Below, in pieces: positions 44,561-52,809 of a stretch of DNA of 64,000 bases. Position 1 is the first letter of the stretch; every line of letters begins with the position of its first letter. The translations under genes and the position numbers were made by a program. This DNA is from Caballeronia hypogeia (lineage in GTDB: Bacteria > Pseudomonadota > Gammaproteobacteria > Burkholderiales > Burkholderiaceae): positions 1 to 64,000 of the forward strand of contig NZ_FCOA02000021.1 of the NCBI RefSeq assembly GCF_001544875.2, given 5' to 3'. A model generated the notes under the pieces. The model was not told where the DNA came from and searched no databases. It saw only the letters and a list, made by a program, of their open reading frames with translations.

Positions 44561-46645
44561 TCAGAAGGTGGTGCGCAAGCCGACCATCACGCTGCGGCCG
44601 CCTTCCGGCGCGATATCGCGTACGACCGAGCTCGCGTAACGCACCTCCTGATTGGTCAGGTTCTGGCCGCGCACGTAGGCGAGCCAGTGCGTCGCGCCGA
44701 GGCGGAACTTGTACGTCAGGATGACGCCGAGCGTGGTGTAGCTGCCGGTGGGCAAGTCGTTGTCCGGCACGCGATGCTGCGCCCACGCGTGGATCATCTC
44801 CGCGCGCGCGCCATACGGACCGTAAGCGTAGTCGAGCGCGAGCGTCGCCCGCAAAGGCGAGATGCGCGGCAGCGCTTCGCCCGTGTCGAGATTGCGCGCG
44901 TGCGTGTAGTCCGCGACGAATTCGACGTCGAGTCGTTGCGCGCCGTGATCGAAGACGCGCCATGCGCCGTCCAGCTCGATGCCATAAAACTCCGCGCGCA
45001 CGCCGCGATAGACCGCTTCGTTGAGGGCGTCATCGGTGCCGGGCGCGACGGGTCCGTCGTCGTCGTTCACGAGGCGGCCGGTGTTGAACTCGGTCAGATA
45101 GTTGCGGAAGCGGCTGTAGAAGACGCCCGCACTCGCCTTGTTCGGGCCGCTGGCGAAACGCAGCGAGAGATCCGTCGAGATCGCCTTCTCTTTCTGCGCA
45201 TCCGGATTGCCGATCAGATACTGGCCGGTCGCGTCGTGCGGACCGTTCGAGTAGAGCTCGTAGTAGGTCGGCGCGCGCTCCGTGTACGCGACGTTGCCTA
45301 CCACGCTCCACGCCGGATTCAGTCTGAACAGCGCGCCCGCCGAAACGCTGCCGGCGTTGAAATCGCGCTGCGGCGAGTTCGCGAATTTTTCGTTTCCGCC
45401 TGACGCGGGATCGATGCGAACGTGCTCGTAGCGCGCCCCGAGACTGAGCTTCAGCGCATCGGTCACGGACCATTCTTCCAGACCGAAGAGCGCTGCGTTC
45501 GTCGTCTGCGATGTCGGCACGAGCGCTTCCTCGCCCAGCGCCGAAAACGTATTCTGGCTCAACTGGACGCCGATCGCGCCGTCGAGCGGACCGATTTTCC
45601 GATGCCGAGCCTCGATGCGCGCCTCGTAACCATGGTTGCGGAAGGTCGTGCCGGTCTCGCCGTTGTCGATTTCCTTGTGTTCGTAGTCGGTGTAGGCGAA
45701 GTTGAACTTCAGCTGGCTGAACGGCCCCTGCAGATTGCGTATCTCCGATGCCGCCGCGATGTGATCCTGATGCATGCGCAGGCGCACGTCGTCCTCGGCG
45801 ACCGAGCCGTAATTCGATTCAAAGCCGTTGTAGCTGATGCCGGCGTAGCCGTCCGCCCATGTATAGGACGAACCGACAGCACCGCCGTGCGATCGACCAT
45901 CGCTGTTCGGGATTCTGCCGTAGGGCTGCGGGACGTCGGGGCCGTCGAGCGCGCGCTGACCGGCCGAGCGTGCAAAGCCCGGGATGCGCTCCGTGCTGGT
46001 CTCACGATCGAAGGCGTCGACATGAAAGGCGAAGCGGCCATTGCCGCCTTCGACTTGCGCGGCGCCAGCGCGCGCGTTGTTGGCGCCGCCGTAACTGGCG
46101 TCGACTTGTCCGGAGACGCCATCGAGGGGATCGCGAGGAATGCGGTTGTCGATTGTGTTCACCACGCCGCCGATGGCATTTCCACCGTAGAGCAACGCGG
46201 CAGGCCCGCGCACGATCTCGATGCGCTCCACCGACAACGTGTCTTGCGGCACGGCATGGTCGTATGACAACGACGACGCGTCGAAAGCCGCGACGCCGTT
46301 TTGAAGCAGGCGGATGCGGTCGCCATCCATGCCGCGGATGATCGGGCGGCCGACCATCGGACCGTAGGTGGTGGTCGATACGCCGGGCAGGCCGTTGAGC
46401 GTTTCACCGAGCGAGTCGGCGCGACGTAGCGCAAGGGCGTTACCGTCGAGTTCGCTCGATGGCGATTGCAGGTTGGAAGATCTGAGCGGGTTCGCGGTGA
46501 CGAACACCGGCTTGAAGGGGGCGTCTTCGATTTCGGGCGTGGGTGGAGGCGTGGGCTGGCTGCGTGCGATGGTGGTGAATAGGGCGAGCGTCCAGGGAAG
46601 CAGTCGGTACGTTCGGCGAGCGGTTGATGGATTTGGCTGGATCAC
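44561..46645 (-). CDS. TonB-dependent outer-membrane receptor (ZnuD-like)
   Basis: This roughly 694-residue receptor has a TonB box/plug region (LGETLNGLPGVSTTTYGPMVGRPIIRGMDGDRIRLLQNGV, IVRGPAALLYGGNAIGGVVNTIDNRIP) and a 22-strand barrel ending VGLRTTF. The plug pattern resembles ZnuD-type metal receptors. No ATG gives a signal peptide near the right place; a GTG at 46645 does (RRTYRLLPWTLALFTTIARSQ). The frame is open to 46909, but that part looks non-coding and contains the palindromes upstream. Zinc is suggested by the plug and by Zur-like sites, not proven. Confidence 0.78.
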   Translation of the reverse strand: MIQPNPSTARRTYRLLPWTLALFTTIARSQPTPPPTPEIEDAPFKPVFVTANPLRSSNLQSPSSELDGNALALRRADSLGETLNGLPGVSTTTYGPMVGRPIIRGMDGDRIRLLQNGVAAFDASSLSYDHAVPQDTLSVERIEIVRGPAALLYGGNAIGGVVNTIDNRIPRDPLDGVSGQVDASYGGANNARAGAAQVEGGNGRFAFHVDAFDRETSTERIPGFARSAGQRALDGPDVPQPYGRIPNSDGRSHGGAVGSSYTWADGYAGISYNGFESNYGSVAEDDVRLRMHQDHIAAASEIRNLQGPFSQLKFNFAYTDYEHKEIDNGETGTTFRNHGYEARIEARHRKIGPLDGAIGVQLSQNTFSALGEEALVPTSQTTNAALFGLEEWSVTDALKLSLGARYEHVRIDPASGGNEKFANSPQRDFNAGSVSAGALFRLNPAWSVVGNVAYTERAPTYYELYSNGPHDATGQYLIGNPDAQKEKAISTDLSLRFASGPNKASAGVFYSRFRNYLTEFNTGRLVNDDDGPVAPGTDDALNEAVYRGVRAEFYGIELDGAWRVFDHGAQRLDVEFVADYTHARNLDTGEALPRISPLRATLALDYAYGPYGARAEMIHAWAQHRVPDNDLPTGSYTTLGVILTYKFRLGATHWLAYVRGQNLTNQEVRYASSVVRDIAPEGGRSVMVGLRTTF

Positions 46646-46724
46646 TTTATTTGAGATGTTATATCGTTTCGCTGTGTGCGAAGACGCGTGGCGGATCGGG
46701 TCGGGTTCCAGAATAACGACGCGA

Positions 46725-46739
46725 TGATATAACGTATCA
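46725..46739. promoter_or_regulatory. Possible Zur-type operator before the TonB receptor
   Basis: TGATATAACGTATCA is an inverted repeat (TGATA-N5-TATCA). A related GTTATAT core lies at 46659-46665. Both resemble the GTTATA half of Zur boxes and flank the probable receptor promoter. Confidence 0.35.
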
Positions 46740-47073
46740 CTTCGAATAAATACCTTTTTGCGGTTTTTTTGGGGATATCGAGGGGATCGGCTGTCGAAGG
46801 AGATTGATACGGAAACTGTATTGTTCGGTACGAATCGGTCCCCGGGGCGTGAACCCAATGCCGCTTTCTGCGACTCGGACTCGGGCCACCCTGTTCGTGG
46901 ACGAATCATCCGTGAAACATGTTTATGTTTTTACTATAAATAACTGATTATTAAGCGTTTTATCTGCTCGTCTAATTTTCTAAAGTGTTTCACAGGGAGA
47001 GAATTGGTCCAACGCGGCGGAAGGCTTCTCACCATCCTCCGCGCAGGCAGACCTCCGGTGGTTTGATTCGAGA

Positions 47074-47514
47074 TCAGCGTCTCCGCGTCTTTATGGATGG
47101 CGCCCGAACATAAGATCCGCTCCGGTTTGTGTCCGGCCTTCTCGCTGCAGTCGTGTGGTGTCGGAAGACAGTCGCTATATGCCCCGCGTGTTTTCCGCTC
47201 GTTTGCCAACGCGATTCAGCTGTCCTCCTGTCCGAGCCTACGGCGGAGCCATCTTTAATTTGGCCAGCTCGCACTAGCGCAGAATCAAGTCGCGAAAGTA
47301 GGCCCATCGCGATCCACAGATGGGTTGGCCGAATTGGGATATTTGGCGTTGGCGGTAACGAGAATCTGTTCCTCGAGCGTTCCGTGCGTCCTTTCCGTGC
47401 CTCCGCTTCGCGGTGAGTTTTGATTGCAATTTCCCCCATCGCATCTACGGCGTGCTCTTGTCCCGTGATGCGAACCTTTAGGGTTGGGGGCGAATCGCTG
47501 GTGTCAGCGGTCAT
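47074..47514 (-). CDS. Doubtful small gene, unknown
   Basis: A 146-codon frame begins MTADTSDSPPTLKVRITG after GAGGAAAGCCGGGT, a fair Shine-Dalgarno. The first 40 residues look protein-like; the rest is Arg/Thr/Pro-rich and may be out of frame. Codon use is less GC-biased at third positions than in neighbours. I recognise no family. It may be a degraded or foreign gene, or chance. Confidence 0.25.
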   Translation of the reverse strand: MTADTSDSPPTLKVRITGQEHAVDAMGEIAIKTHREAEARKGRTERSRNRFSLPPTPNIPIRPTHLWIAMGLLSRLDSALVRAGQIKDGSAVGSDRRTAESRWQTSGKHAGHIATVFRHHTTAARRPDTNRSGSYVRAPSIKTRRR

Positions 47515-47548
47515 ACCCGGCTTTCCTCTATAGTCGTGCTAGACCGTG

Positions 47549-47588
47549 CGTTCGCGTAAGTGTCCGAATTCGGACACTTACGCGAACG
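47549..47588. repeat. parS-like site 1 inside a 40-bp perfect palindrome
   Basis: The core GTCCGAATTCGGAC lies in a palindrome whose two 20-base arms match perfectly from 47549 to 47588. It is the farthest of four such cores from parB and the longest palindrome. Confidence 0.7.
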
Positions 47589-47690
47589 GTTTGTTATTGG
47601 CGTTAATCAGGGCGAGTCACCGCGGGGCCAAGACGATTGATTCGTCCTTCGGCCTGGCGGAAAAGTGGAATTCGACAGCGGATCGAAGGT

Positions 47691-47704
47691 GTCCGAATTC
47701 GGAC
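47691..47704. repeat. parS-like site 2
   Basis: GTCCGAATTCGGAC, 14-bp perfect palindrome, preceded by GGT on one side only. Confidence 0.65.
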
Positions 47705-48290
47705 GGTCTCGGCAAGCTTCTTGATGGCAGCACAGGATACGTGTGAGTGCACAACAAGCGCGCAGAGGAATCGTTCCCCACGATTAGCGGTAGGTCGGCC
47801 TGCAAACCCGGAGTGCTTTCGCGGCGAGCGGTAGAAGCGGCAATACCTATAATGCGACCGCTTCGCTTCCCGAAGCGGGCACTAGGATTCCGCGAAGGGT
47901 CCAGCAAGTCTGCGAAGCTTGTGCGTGTTGAGCGTGACGATCGTTGCGGCAGATTGAGATCGGTAGCCGATGGCGTCTCACAAGAAGATCGGTCCGACAT
48001 CAATTCCGAACGCGGGCAGATTCGTGTCAATGCAGTTCCGTCGACCACAATTAAAACCCGATGGCCATTTCGGTCGAGTAAAAGCTTTGGCGTCCGCATA
48101 TTTCGGCCACGTCAATGGGCACGCTCACGCTTCTGCGCTGTGTTCGACATTCGGCTGAGGTGTTTGAATTCGCGGATTTGGTTGCTCGCGCTGTCATCCA
48201 TCGCCCTTGCCGTCGACCTCAACGGCGATCGCCAACTATTTCTCGAAAACACCGGATGCTTGTAAGCCACACGCTTTACATATGGCCGAA

Positions 48291-48310
48291 GGTGTCCGAA
48301 TTCGGACACC
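48291..48310. repeat. parS-like site 3
   Basis: GGTGTCCGAATTCGGACACC, 20-bp perfect palindrome containing the shared 14-bp core. Confidence 0.7.
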
Positions 48311-48416
48311 CTGTCCGTACAGATCACAGCGGGCTCGCAAGACGGCCGATAAGGCTATCCGTCCGTCGCATATCGGTTTGATCAGACCGCGCGCGAAGCC
48401 CGCAGCGCGGCGCGAG

Positions 48417-48432
48417 TGTCCGAATTCGGACA
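48417..48432. repeat. parS-like site 4
   Basis: TGTCCGAATTCGGACA, 16-bp perfect palindrome, about 85 bases beyond the parB stop codon. The 1.9 kb from 46646 to 48516 holds these four sites and no well-supported gene. Confidence 0.7.
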
Positions 48433-48482
48433 GTGACCGCCCAATTCAAAAAAATGAAAAGCCAATCCGAAGTTCAGGGCGC

Positions 48483-48506
48483 AAAAAAACCCGCCGCAGC
48501 GGGTTT
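48483..48506 (-). terminator. Rho-independent terminator of parAB
   Basis: On the minus strand an 8-bp stem (GAAACCCGC side to GCGGGTTT) with a 4-base loop is followed by a run of Ts (A-run at 48483-48489 on the plus strand). It lies 11 bases beyond the parB stop. Confidence 0.85.
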
Positions 48507-48516
48507 CAATCGTCGA

Positions 48517-49491
48517 TCATTCTGACCGTATCGAGAACATCTTTCCAATGTGCTCTCTCAGTTGACTCTCCTGGTCCTCCGTCATAACGCCCGCCTTGAA
48601 TTTGAAGGTCAAACCCTTGACGTCCTTCGTGATGCTGCCCGCCTGTACCTTACCCGCGAAAATCTTGAGAATACTTCTTCCGCCAGCGTCTGTCGCAGAC
48701 TCTCCGCGAGTCGCCTGAGCGCTCAAACTTGCTGCGACCTTCGTCTGTACCAGATCACCCGCAACCACCTGGGGCCAAAGTTCCTGAAGCACCTTGAGTC
48801 CCTGCTCTCCGGTTTTCTTGAGCGCATTCGCGATATCCTGTGCCGACGAGGCGCCAAGAATCGACGGATTCAAATCGAGATCGCGCTTGACAAAGTCCGG
48901 CAGCGCGTCGAATGCCAGGAACCGGTAAAGGTCGCTCCGCGAGATACCCATCGCCTCAGCGAGACGAGTTCGATTAGGGAATTCCGATTCCGCCCGTCGA
49001 ATCGCGATTGCGATCTCATAGTCCGAGAGATCATCGCGCGTGACGTTCTCCATCAACGCCAATGCAGCCATATCCTGATCGGAACAATCGATCACAACCG
49101 CGCGCACTGTCTCCTTATTGATAAGCTTATGGGCGCGCCAACGACGCTCACCGGCGACAAGCTGGAACGACTCTCCGATTCGACGAACGGTCACCGCCTG
49201 CAAGAGCCCAACCTCGCCGATCGAGCGCGCCAACTCAGCAAGCTTGCTCTCACTGAATTGGCGGCGCGGTTGCCACGGATTCGGCACAATGGAATCGACG
49301 GGAATTTCCGTCTCCACGCCCCGCGCCTCCAGTTCCTGAATCCGAAGTTGAGCGACGGCCAGCGCGCTCGTGATACCCGGCATGGTCTGTGGACCGCGGT
49401 TCCCTTTGTCCTTCTTTTCTCCCTTGAAATCGGCAGGCTTCGGCAAGTTGGCCGTTTTGGCCATGAGTTGTTCTCGGATGTTGTTACTCAT
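48517..49491 (-). CDS. parB: Chromosome/plasmid partition protein ParB
   Basis: This 324-residue protein has the ParB N-terminal CTPase fold with PRRQFSESKLAELARSIGEVGLLQAV and the arginine patch GERRWRA (residues 114-120), then a helix-turn-helix (TRLAEAMGISRSDLYRFLAF) for parS recognition. It should load on the palindromes downstream and spread as a clamp. Its ATG overlaps the parA stop (ATGA). The N-terminus carries a lysine-rich segment (FKGEKKDKGNRG) where ParA-stimulating residues usually lie. Confidence 0.94.
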   Translation of the reverse strand: MSNNIREQLMAKTANLPKPADFKGEKKDKGNRGPQTMPGITSALAVAQLRIQELEARGVETEIPVDSIVPNPWQPRRQFSESKLAELARSIGEVGLLQAVTVRRIGESFQLVAGERRWRAHKLINKETVRAVVIDCSDQDMAALALMENVTRDDLSDYEIAIAIRRAESEFPNRTRLAEAMGISRSDLYRFLAFDALPDFVKRDLDLNPSILGASSAQDIANALKKTGEQGLKVLQELWPQVVAGDLVQTKVAASLSAQATRGESATDAGGRSILKIFAGKVQAGSITKDVKGLTFKFKAGVMTEDQESQLREHIGKMFSIRSE

Positions 49492-50699
49492 GCCGGCTCC
49501 CTCCAGGATTTGACGAACATATCATCCAGCCATTTGGCATATTGCATCATGGGCTGACGCACCCGCTGAAGCGACTTGGCTGTGGAGTGTGTGCTGACCA
49601 CGTCGAGTGCTGTCGAGAAAGAAAGCGCGCCACCGCTCATTACCGAGCTGGACGGAATCTCGAACGGGTCGAGCCAACGACCATAAGCACTCTGAGCCCA
49701 TTGTCGAACGACCGGCGCGGACGATGTCTTTCCATAGTCCACCTTCGACAGCAGGATCGAGATGAAGTCATAGACCTTGTCTTCCTCGTACGGAAGAAAA
49801 TCTTCTGCTACATCGGAGAACAGACGCCAGAATGCAAGCGAGCTGATGAAATCGAGATTCTCGGGAATCATAGGCATGACCAACGCGTCGGCCGCGAGCA
49901 GCGCGTTCAGGTTCATGTACGACAGCGACGGCGACGTATCGATCAATATGTAATCGTATTGAGACCGCAGAGGCTCAAGACCTTCGCGCAGCACTGACCA
50001 GAAACGATAACCTTGAATCGTCTTCTGCCGCGCCGGCAACAGAAACTCCGCGCCATAGAGGAACGTGTGTCCGGGGATGATGTCGAGGCCATCCCAATAC
50101 GTCGACTGAACGCTGGCGCCAAGTCCGCCTTCCACGTTTTGGTCATAGATATAGGGCAGCACTGTATCGTCGCCGGAGATTTCCTTTTCCGCGTACAGAC
50201 CGCACAATTCCGACGCCGACGCTTGCGGGTCAAGATCGATTAAAAGCACCTTCCGGCCGAGAAGCGTCAACGCCTGTGCCAGACATACCGTCGTGGTCGT
50301 CTTGGCCGAACCGCCCTTTAACTGGGCCGTCGTCAGAACCTTGCCGCGGAATTCGGCTTCACCATCTTCAAGGCGAGTCTGATAAATGTCGGACGCCATC
50401 TTCACCCAGAGGCGCACCTCGGGCAAAGTAAACGTTCGACTACGGCCGCTGCCGTTGAGCGTGCCGGTTGGCAAACCGCCTTCACCTTTGGTCACCAGAT
50501 ATTGAATCTGCTGTCGCGTGAGGTTACACATCTCAGCCAGTTCGCTGATCGTGTAGAACGGAGCCACCTTGCGTGGCCGAGGAGCCAGAATTTGCTCCCG
50601 AAGATTGTCGGAAAACGGCTCGAGGTTATCAGCGAACTCCGCAACTTCGCGAAGGGAAACCTTGCGATCTTCCATCGGTAGGGTGCCTACGTTTGCCAT
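49488..50699 (-). CDS. parA: Partition ATPase ParA (type Ia, with N-terminal DNA-binding domain)
   Basis: This 403-residue ATPase has the deviant Walker A loop KGGSAKTT (residues 128-135), followed by VLLIDLDPQAS and DYILIDTSPSL. The first 110 residues hold a helix-turn-helix (FYTISELAEMCNLTRQQIQYLV), typical of type Ia plasmid-like ParA proteins that also repress their own operon. It segregates the replicon with ParB. It is divergent from the initiator gene across the origin. Confidence 0.94.
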   Translation of the reverse strand: MANVGTLPMEDRKVSLREVAEFADNLEPFSDNLREQILAPRPRKVAPFYTISELAEMCNLTRQQIQYLVTKGEGGLPTGTLNGSGRSRTFTLPEVRLWVKMASDIYQTRLEDGEAEFRGKVLTTAQLKGGSAKTTTTVCLAQALTLLGRKVLLIDLDPQASASELCGLYAEKEISGDDTVLPYIYDQNVEGGLGASVQSTYWDGLDIIPGHTFLYGAEFLLPARQKTIQGYRFWSVLREGLEPLRSQYDYILIDTSPSLSYMNLNALLAADALVMPMIPENLDFISSLAFWRLFSDVAEDFLPYEEDKVYDFISILLSKVDYGKTSSAPVVRQWAQSAYGRWLDPFEIPSSSVMSGGALSFSTALDVVSTHSTAKSLQRVRQPMMQYAKWLDDMFVKSWREPA

Positions 50700-50916
50700 T
50701 CTGCGCTTTCTCCATGTATTGACGTCGAAGCGCAGAATACACGAATATGCGTAAACAAGGTTGTATTGCGCGGCGATTTAACCATTCGGACAATTACCAC
50801 GTCGCTAACTCGCTGATTCAACGCGTGATTTAATGTCACGCTGCACTTCCGAGAATCGACCTACTTGCAATAAGAAGGCTAATCCCTACGCGCAATTGAG
50901 CGAAGCGTGTTCTCCG

Positions 50917-51289
50917 CACAAAAACCACCCCAGGGACGCTTTTTGTGCACGTGGATGCAATGGAATTTTCCTCATGGTTTTCAATGACTTGCCCTCATCA
51001 CCTCAACAGATCGAAGAAATCGCATGGCAGGGTTTGTTTAGTCTTTTTGTAAACCTGAAACTCACCAACCTACAAACAGAAGAGAAATTTTCCTTTTAAA
51101 TCAACGAAACTGCCTGTGGATAGGGACGCTTTTTGGGAAGGACAGGTCGGTTTTTGTGATGACGAAAGCGCAATTTGGGCGGTTGCCGGCGGAAATTGTG
51201 AGCACCGGGGCGAAAATTGTGACCGTCGCCGAGACTTCGGGGCGGTTTTTGTGCGCGCTCCGTCGGAAAATGGAGGGGTGGTTTTTGTG
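50917..51289. repeat. Iteron-like repeats
   Basis: The unit GGGGNGGTTTTTGTG appears, with variation, at 50917-50930 (minus), 50933-50947, 51123-51137, 51145-51158, 51186-51200, 51205-51221, 51239-51253 and 51275-51289 (plus). Two inner copies read GAAATTGTG/GAAAATTGTG. The ends of the last six are spaced 21, 42, 21, 32 and 36 bases, mostly near multiples of a helical turn, so the bound initiators would line up on one face. Confidence 0.8.
51115..51123 (-). promoter_or_regulatory. DnaA-box-like site
   Basis: The minus strand reads CTATCCACA, one mismatch from the strict DnaA box TTATCCACA. It abuts the first iteron of the main block. Confidence 0.6.
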
Positions 51290-51317
51290 TTGACACCCTT
51301 CACTCGCCTGTTAGAGT
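51290..51317 (+). promoter_or_regulatory. Probable initiator-gene promoter
   Basis: TTGACA (51290-51295) and TAGAGT (51312-51317) are spaced 16 bases. The last iteron ends at 51289, touching the -35 box, which would allow autorepression by the initiator. A CACTC/GAGTG inverted repeat (51301-51318) covers the -10 region. Confidence 0.6.
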
Positions 51318-51344
51318 GCCGGGGATCGCAGCCGAAACGGAAGC

Positions 51345-52751
51345 ATGGAAAATCAAGACCTCACTGTCACCCCGCAGCAATTGGCGCTGGACATTTATGA
51401 AGACATGTCCGCCCAAGGCTCGTCCATCTGCGAATCGACAAGGGACATTGGCTTCCTGCGCAATAACATCTTCACTCGGGTCGGCGGGCTCGGCATTGCC
51501 GCGCGGCGCGTGCTCGACGCGGCCTACTTCATCGTCGCCACGAAGTCGCCGGAAGAGTTGATCGACGATAAGGTCTACACCTTCACGACCGACATCAACT
51601 ATTTCAAGTGGCTGATGCGTTACGACAGCCGTAACCATAGCCATCTCATCGCTCAGATGAGGGCCGCAGCCCGTGCGCGTGTCGAAATCATGACGGCGCC
51701 GTCCATCGAGGAACTGACCGAGAAAGACTCGTGGGGCACCATTAGCCTGCTCGGCGACTGCTACATCGAGCGCAATATCGTCTGCATCCTGCTCGCCGGA
51801 CGCGTCATCAAGTATCTCATCAGCCCGTATAAGGCCCATTGGCTGAGCCTGCGCGCTTCGACCGCGTTTTCGCTTTCGCTCGCCCGCGCGATCTACGATC
51901 GCCTCATTCCGTGTGAAGGTCATGGCGTCACCGAGTGGTTCGCCTTCGAGGAGGTGCTGGAGTGGCCGGGAAAGGTCGGCGAATCGCGCAAGGAAGTGAA
52001 GGAGTTCAAGAAACGCTTTCTCGAGCCCGCCATCGACCAGCTCAATGAAGTCTCGGACTTCGATGTCAGCTGGGAGCCGAATGCCGAGCGTGTGGCGCCC
52101 GAGAAGCTCAAGATCCGCTTTCGCTTTACGAAGAAGCAGGGCGCGGATGCGGCGCGCGCCGGCATTCAGGATTCGATGTACCTCCTGCTGCACAACGAAT
52201 TCGCCTTCGATACCCCCGACTTCGAGCGCCTGGCCAAACGCCGCGATGTCTGGACGGACGAGCGGCTCGAGCAGGCTATCGAGTACACGCGGCACAAGCT
52301 CAACGAAGGCAAGGTAACCGTCAGTCCGCGCGGCTACCTGTTCAAGGCGCTCGAGGGCAATTACCGTATCGGCGAAGCCGACCGGAGGATGGCCTCGATC
52401 AAGGCGAAGCAACTCGAGGATGACAAGAAGGAACGCCGCACGCGCGACACTGCGCAGGCGCATCTCGAAGCCAGCATTCAGGTTCAGAGCGACACGGCCA
52501 AAGCCAAGATGAGCGAAGAGATCCGCGCAGGTCGCGAGTACTTCGAGTCCGGCGATGTGCAGGCTCGCAAGGATCTGTGCCAGTCGTTCCTGAGCCAGCT
52601 GATCCCGCAACGGCTGATCGAGAAGCAGGGCATCGCGCGCGGCACGCTGAGCGCGGACAACATTCTCACCGTCAATCGCGTCGTTGCCGACGCGTTCTGC
52701 TCGCACGTTTTCTCGAAGATGAAGAAGGCGCGCGCGGGCAGCCGGATATGA
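51345..52751 (+). CDS. repA: Replication initiator protein
   Basis: This 468-residue cytosolic protein resembles the replication initiators of Burkholderia second chromosomes and large plasmids: it begins MENQDLTVTPQQLALDIYEDMSAQGSS, split here as a marker only, is rich in basic and acidic helices, and has a charged coiled-coil-like stretch near residues 345-385 (RRMASIKAKQLEDDKKERRT). No other catalytic motif is visible. It should bind the iterons just upstream and open the origin. GGAAGC precedes the ATG. Identification rests on size, sequence feel and the par/iteron context. Confidence 0.82.
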   Translation: MENQDLTVTPQQLALDIYEDMSAQGSSICESTRDIGFLRNNIFTRVGGLGIAARRVLDAAYFIVATKSPEELIDDKVYTFTTDINYFKWLMRYDSRNHSHLIAQMRAAARARVEIMTAPSIEELTEKDSWGTISLLGDCYIERNIVCILLAGRVIKYLISPYKAHWLSLRASTAFSLSLARAIYDRLIPCEGHGVTEWFAFEEVLEWPGKVGESRKEVKEFKKRFLEPAIDQLNEVSDFDVSWEPNAERVAPEKLKIRFRFTKKQGADAARAGIQDSMYLLLHNEFAFDTPDFERLAKRRDVWTDERLEQAIEYTRHKLNEGKVTVSPRGYLFKALEGNYRIGEADRRMASIKAKQLEDDKKERRTRDTAQAHLEASIQVQSDTAKAKMSEEIRAGREYFESGDVQARKDLCQSFLSQLIPQRLIEKQGIARGTLSADNILTVNRVVADAFCSHVFSKMKKARAGSRI

Positions 52752-52809
52752 TCTTCCGGCTAGAGAGGAATTCGTTCGGAATCCTGAATACCTGAGATTC
52801 TTTCCCTGA

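Larger units (their letters stand above)
50700..51344. other. Probable replication origin of a secondary replicon
   Basis: This 645-base non-coding region lies between divergent parA and the initiator gene. It contains eight related iteron-like repeats, one DnaA-box-like site, an AT-richer stretch at about 50950-51115 and a promoter for the initiator. This layout is that of iteron-type origins on chromids and large plasmids. Confidence 0.85.

Noticed and set aside
47617..48265. Overlapping frames on both strands in the parS region
   Set aside because: Neither has a domain or ribosome site, and both are interrupted in logic by palindromes; treated as non-coding.
46910..48516. CRISPR array or mobile element at the repeated palindromes
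   Set aside because: The repeats are short palindromes at irregular distances without spacers, transposase or terminal repeats; parS fits better.
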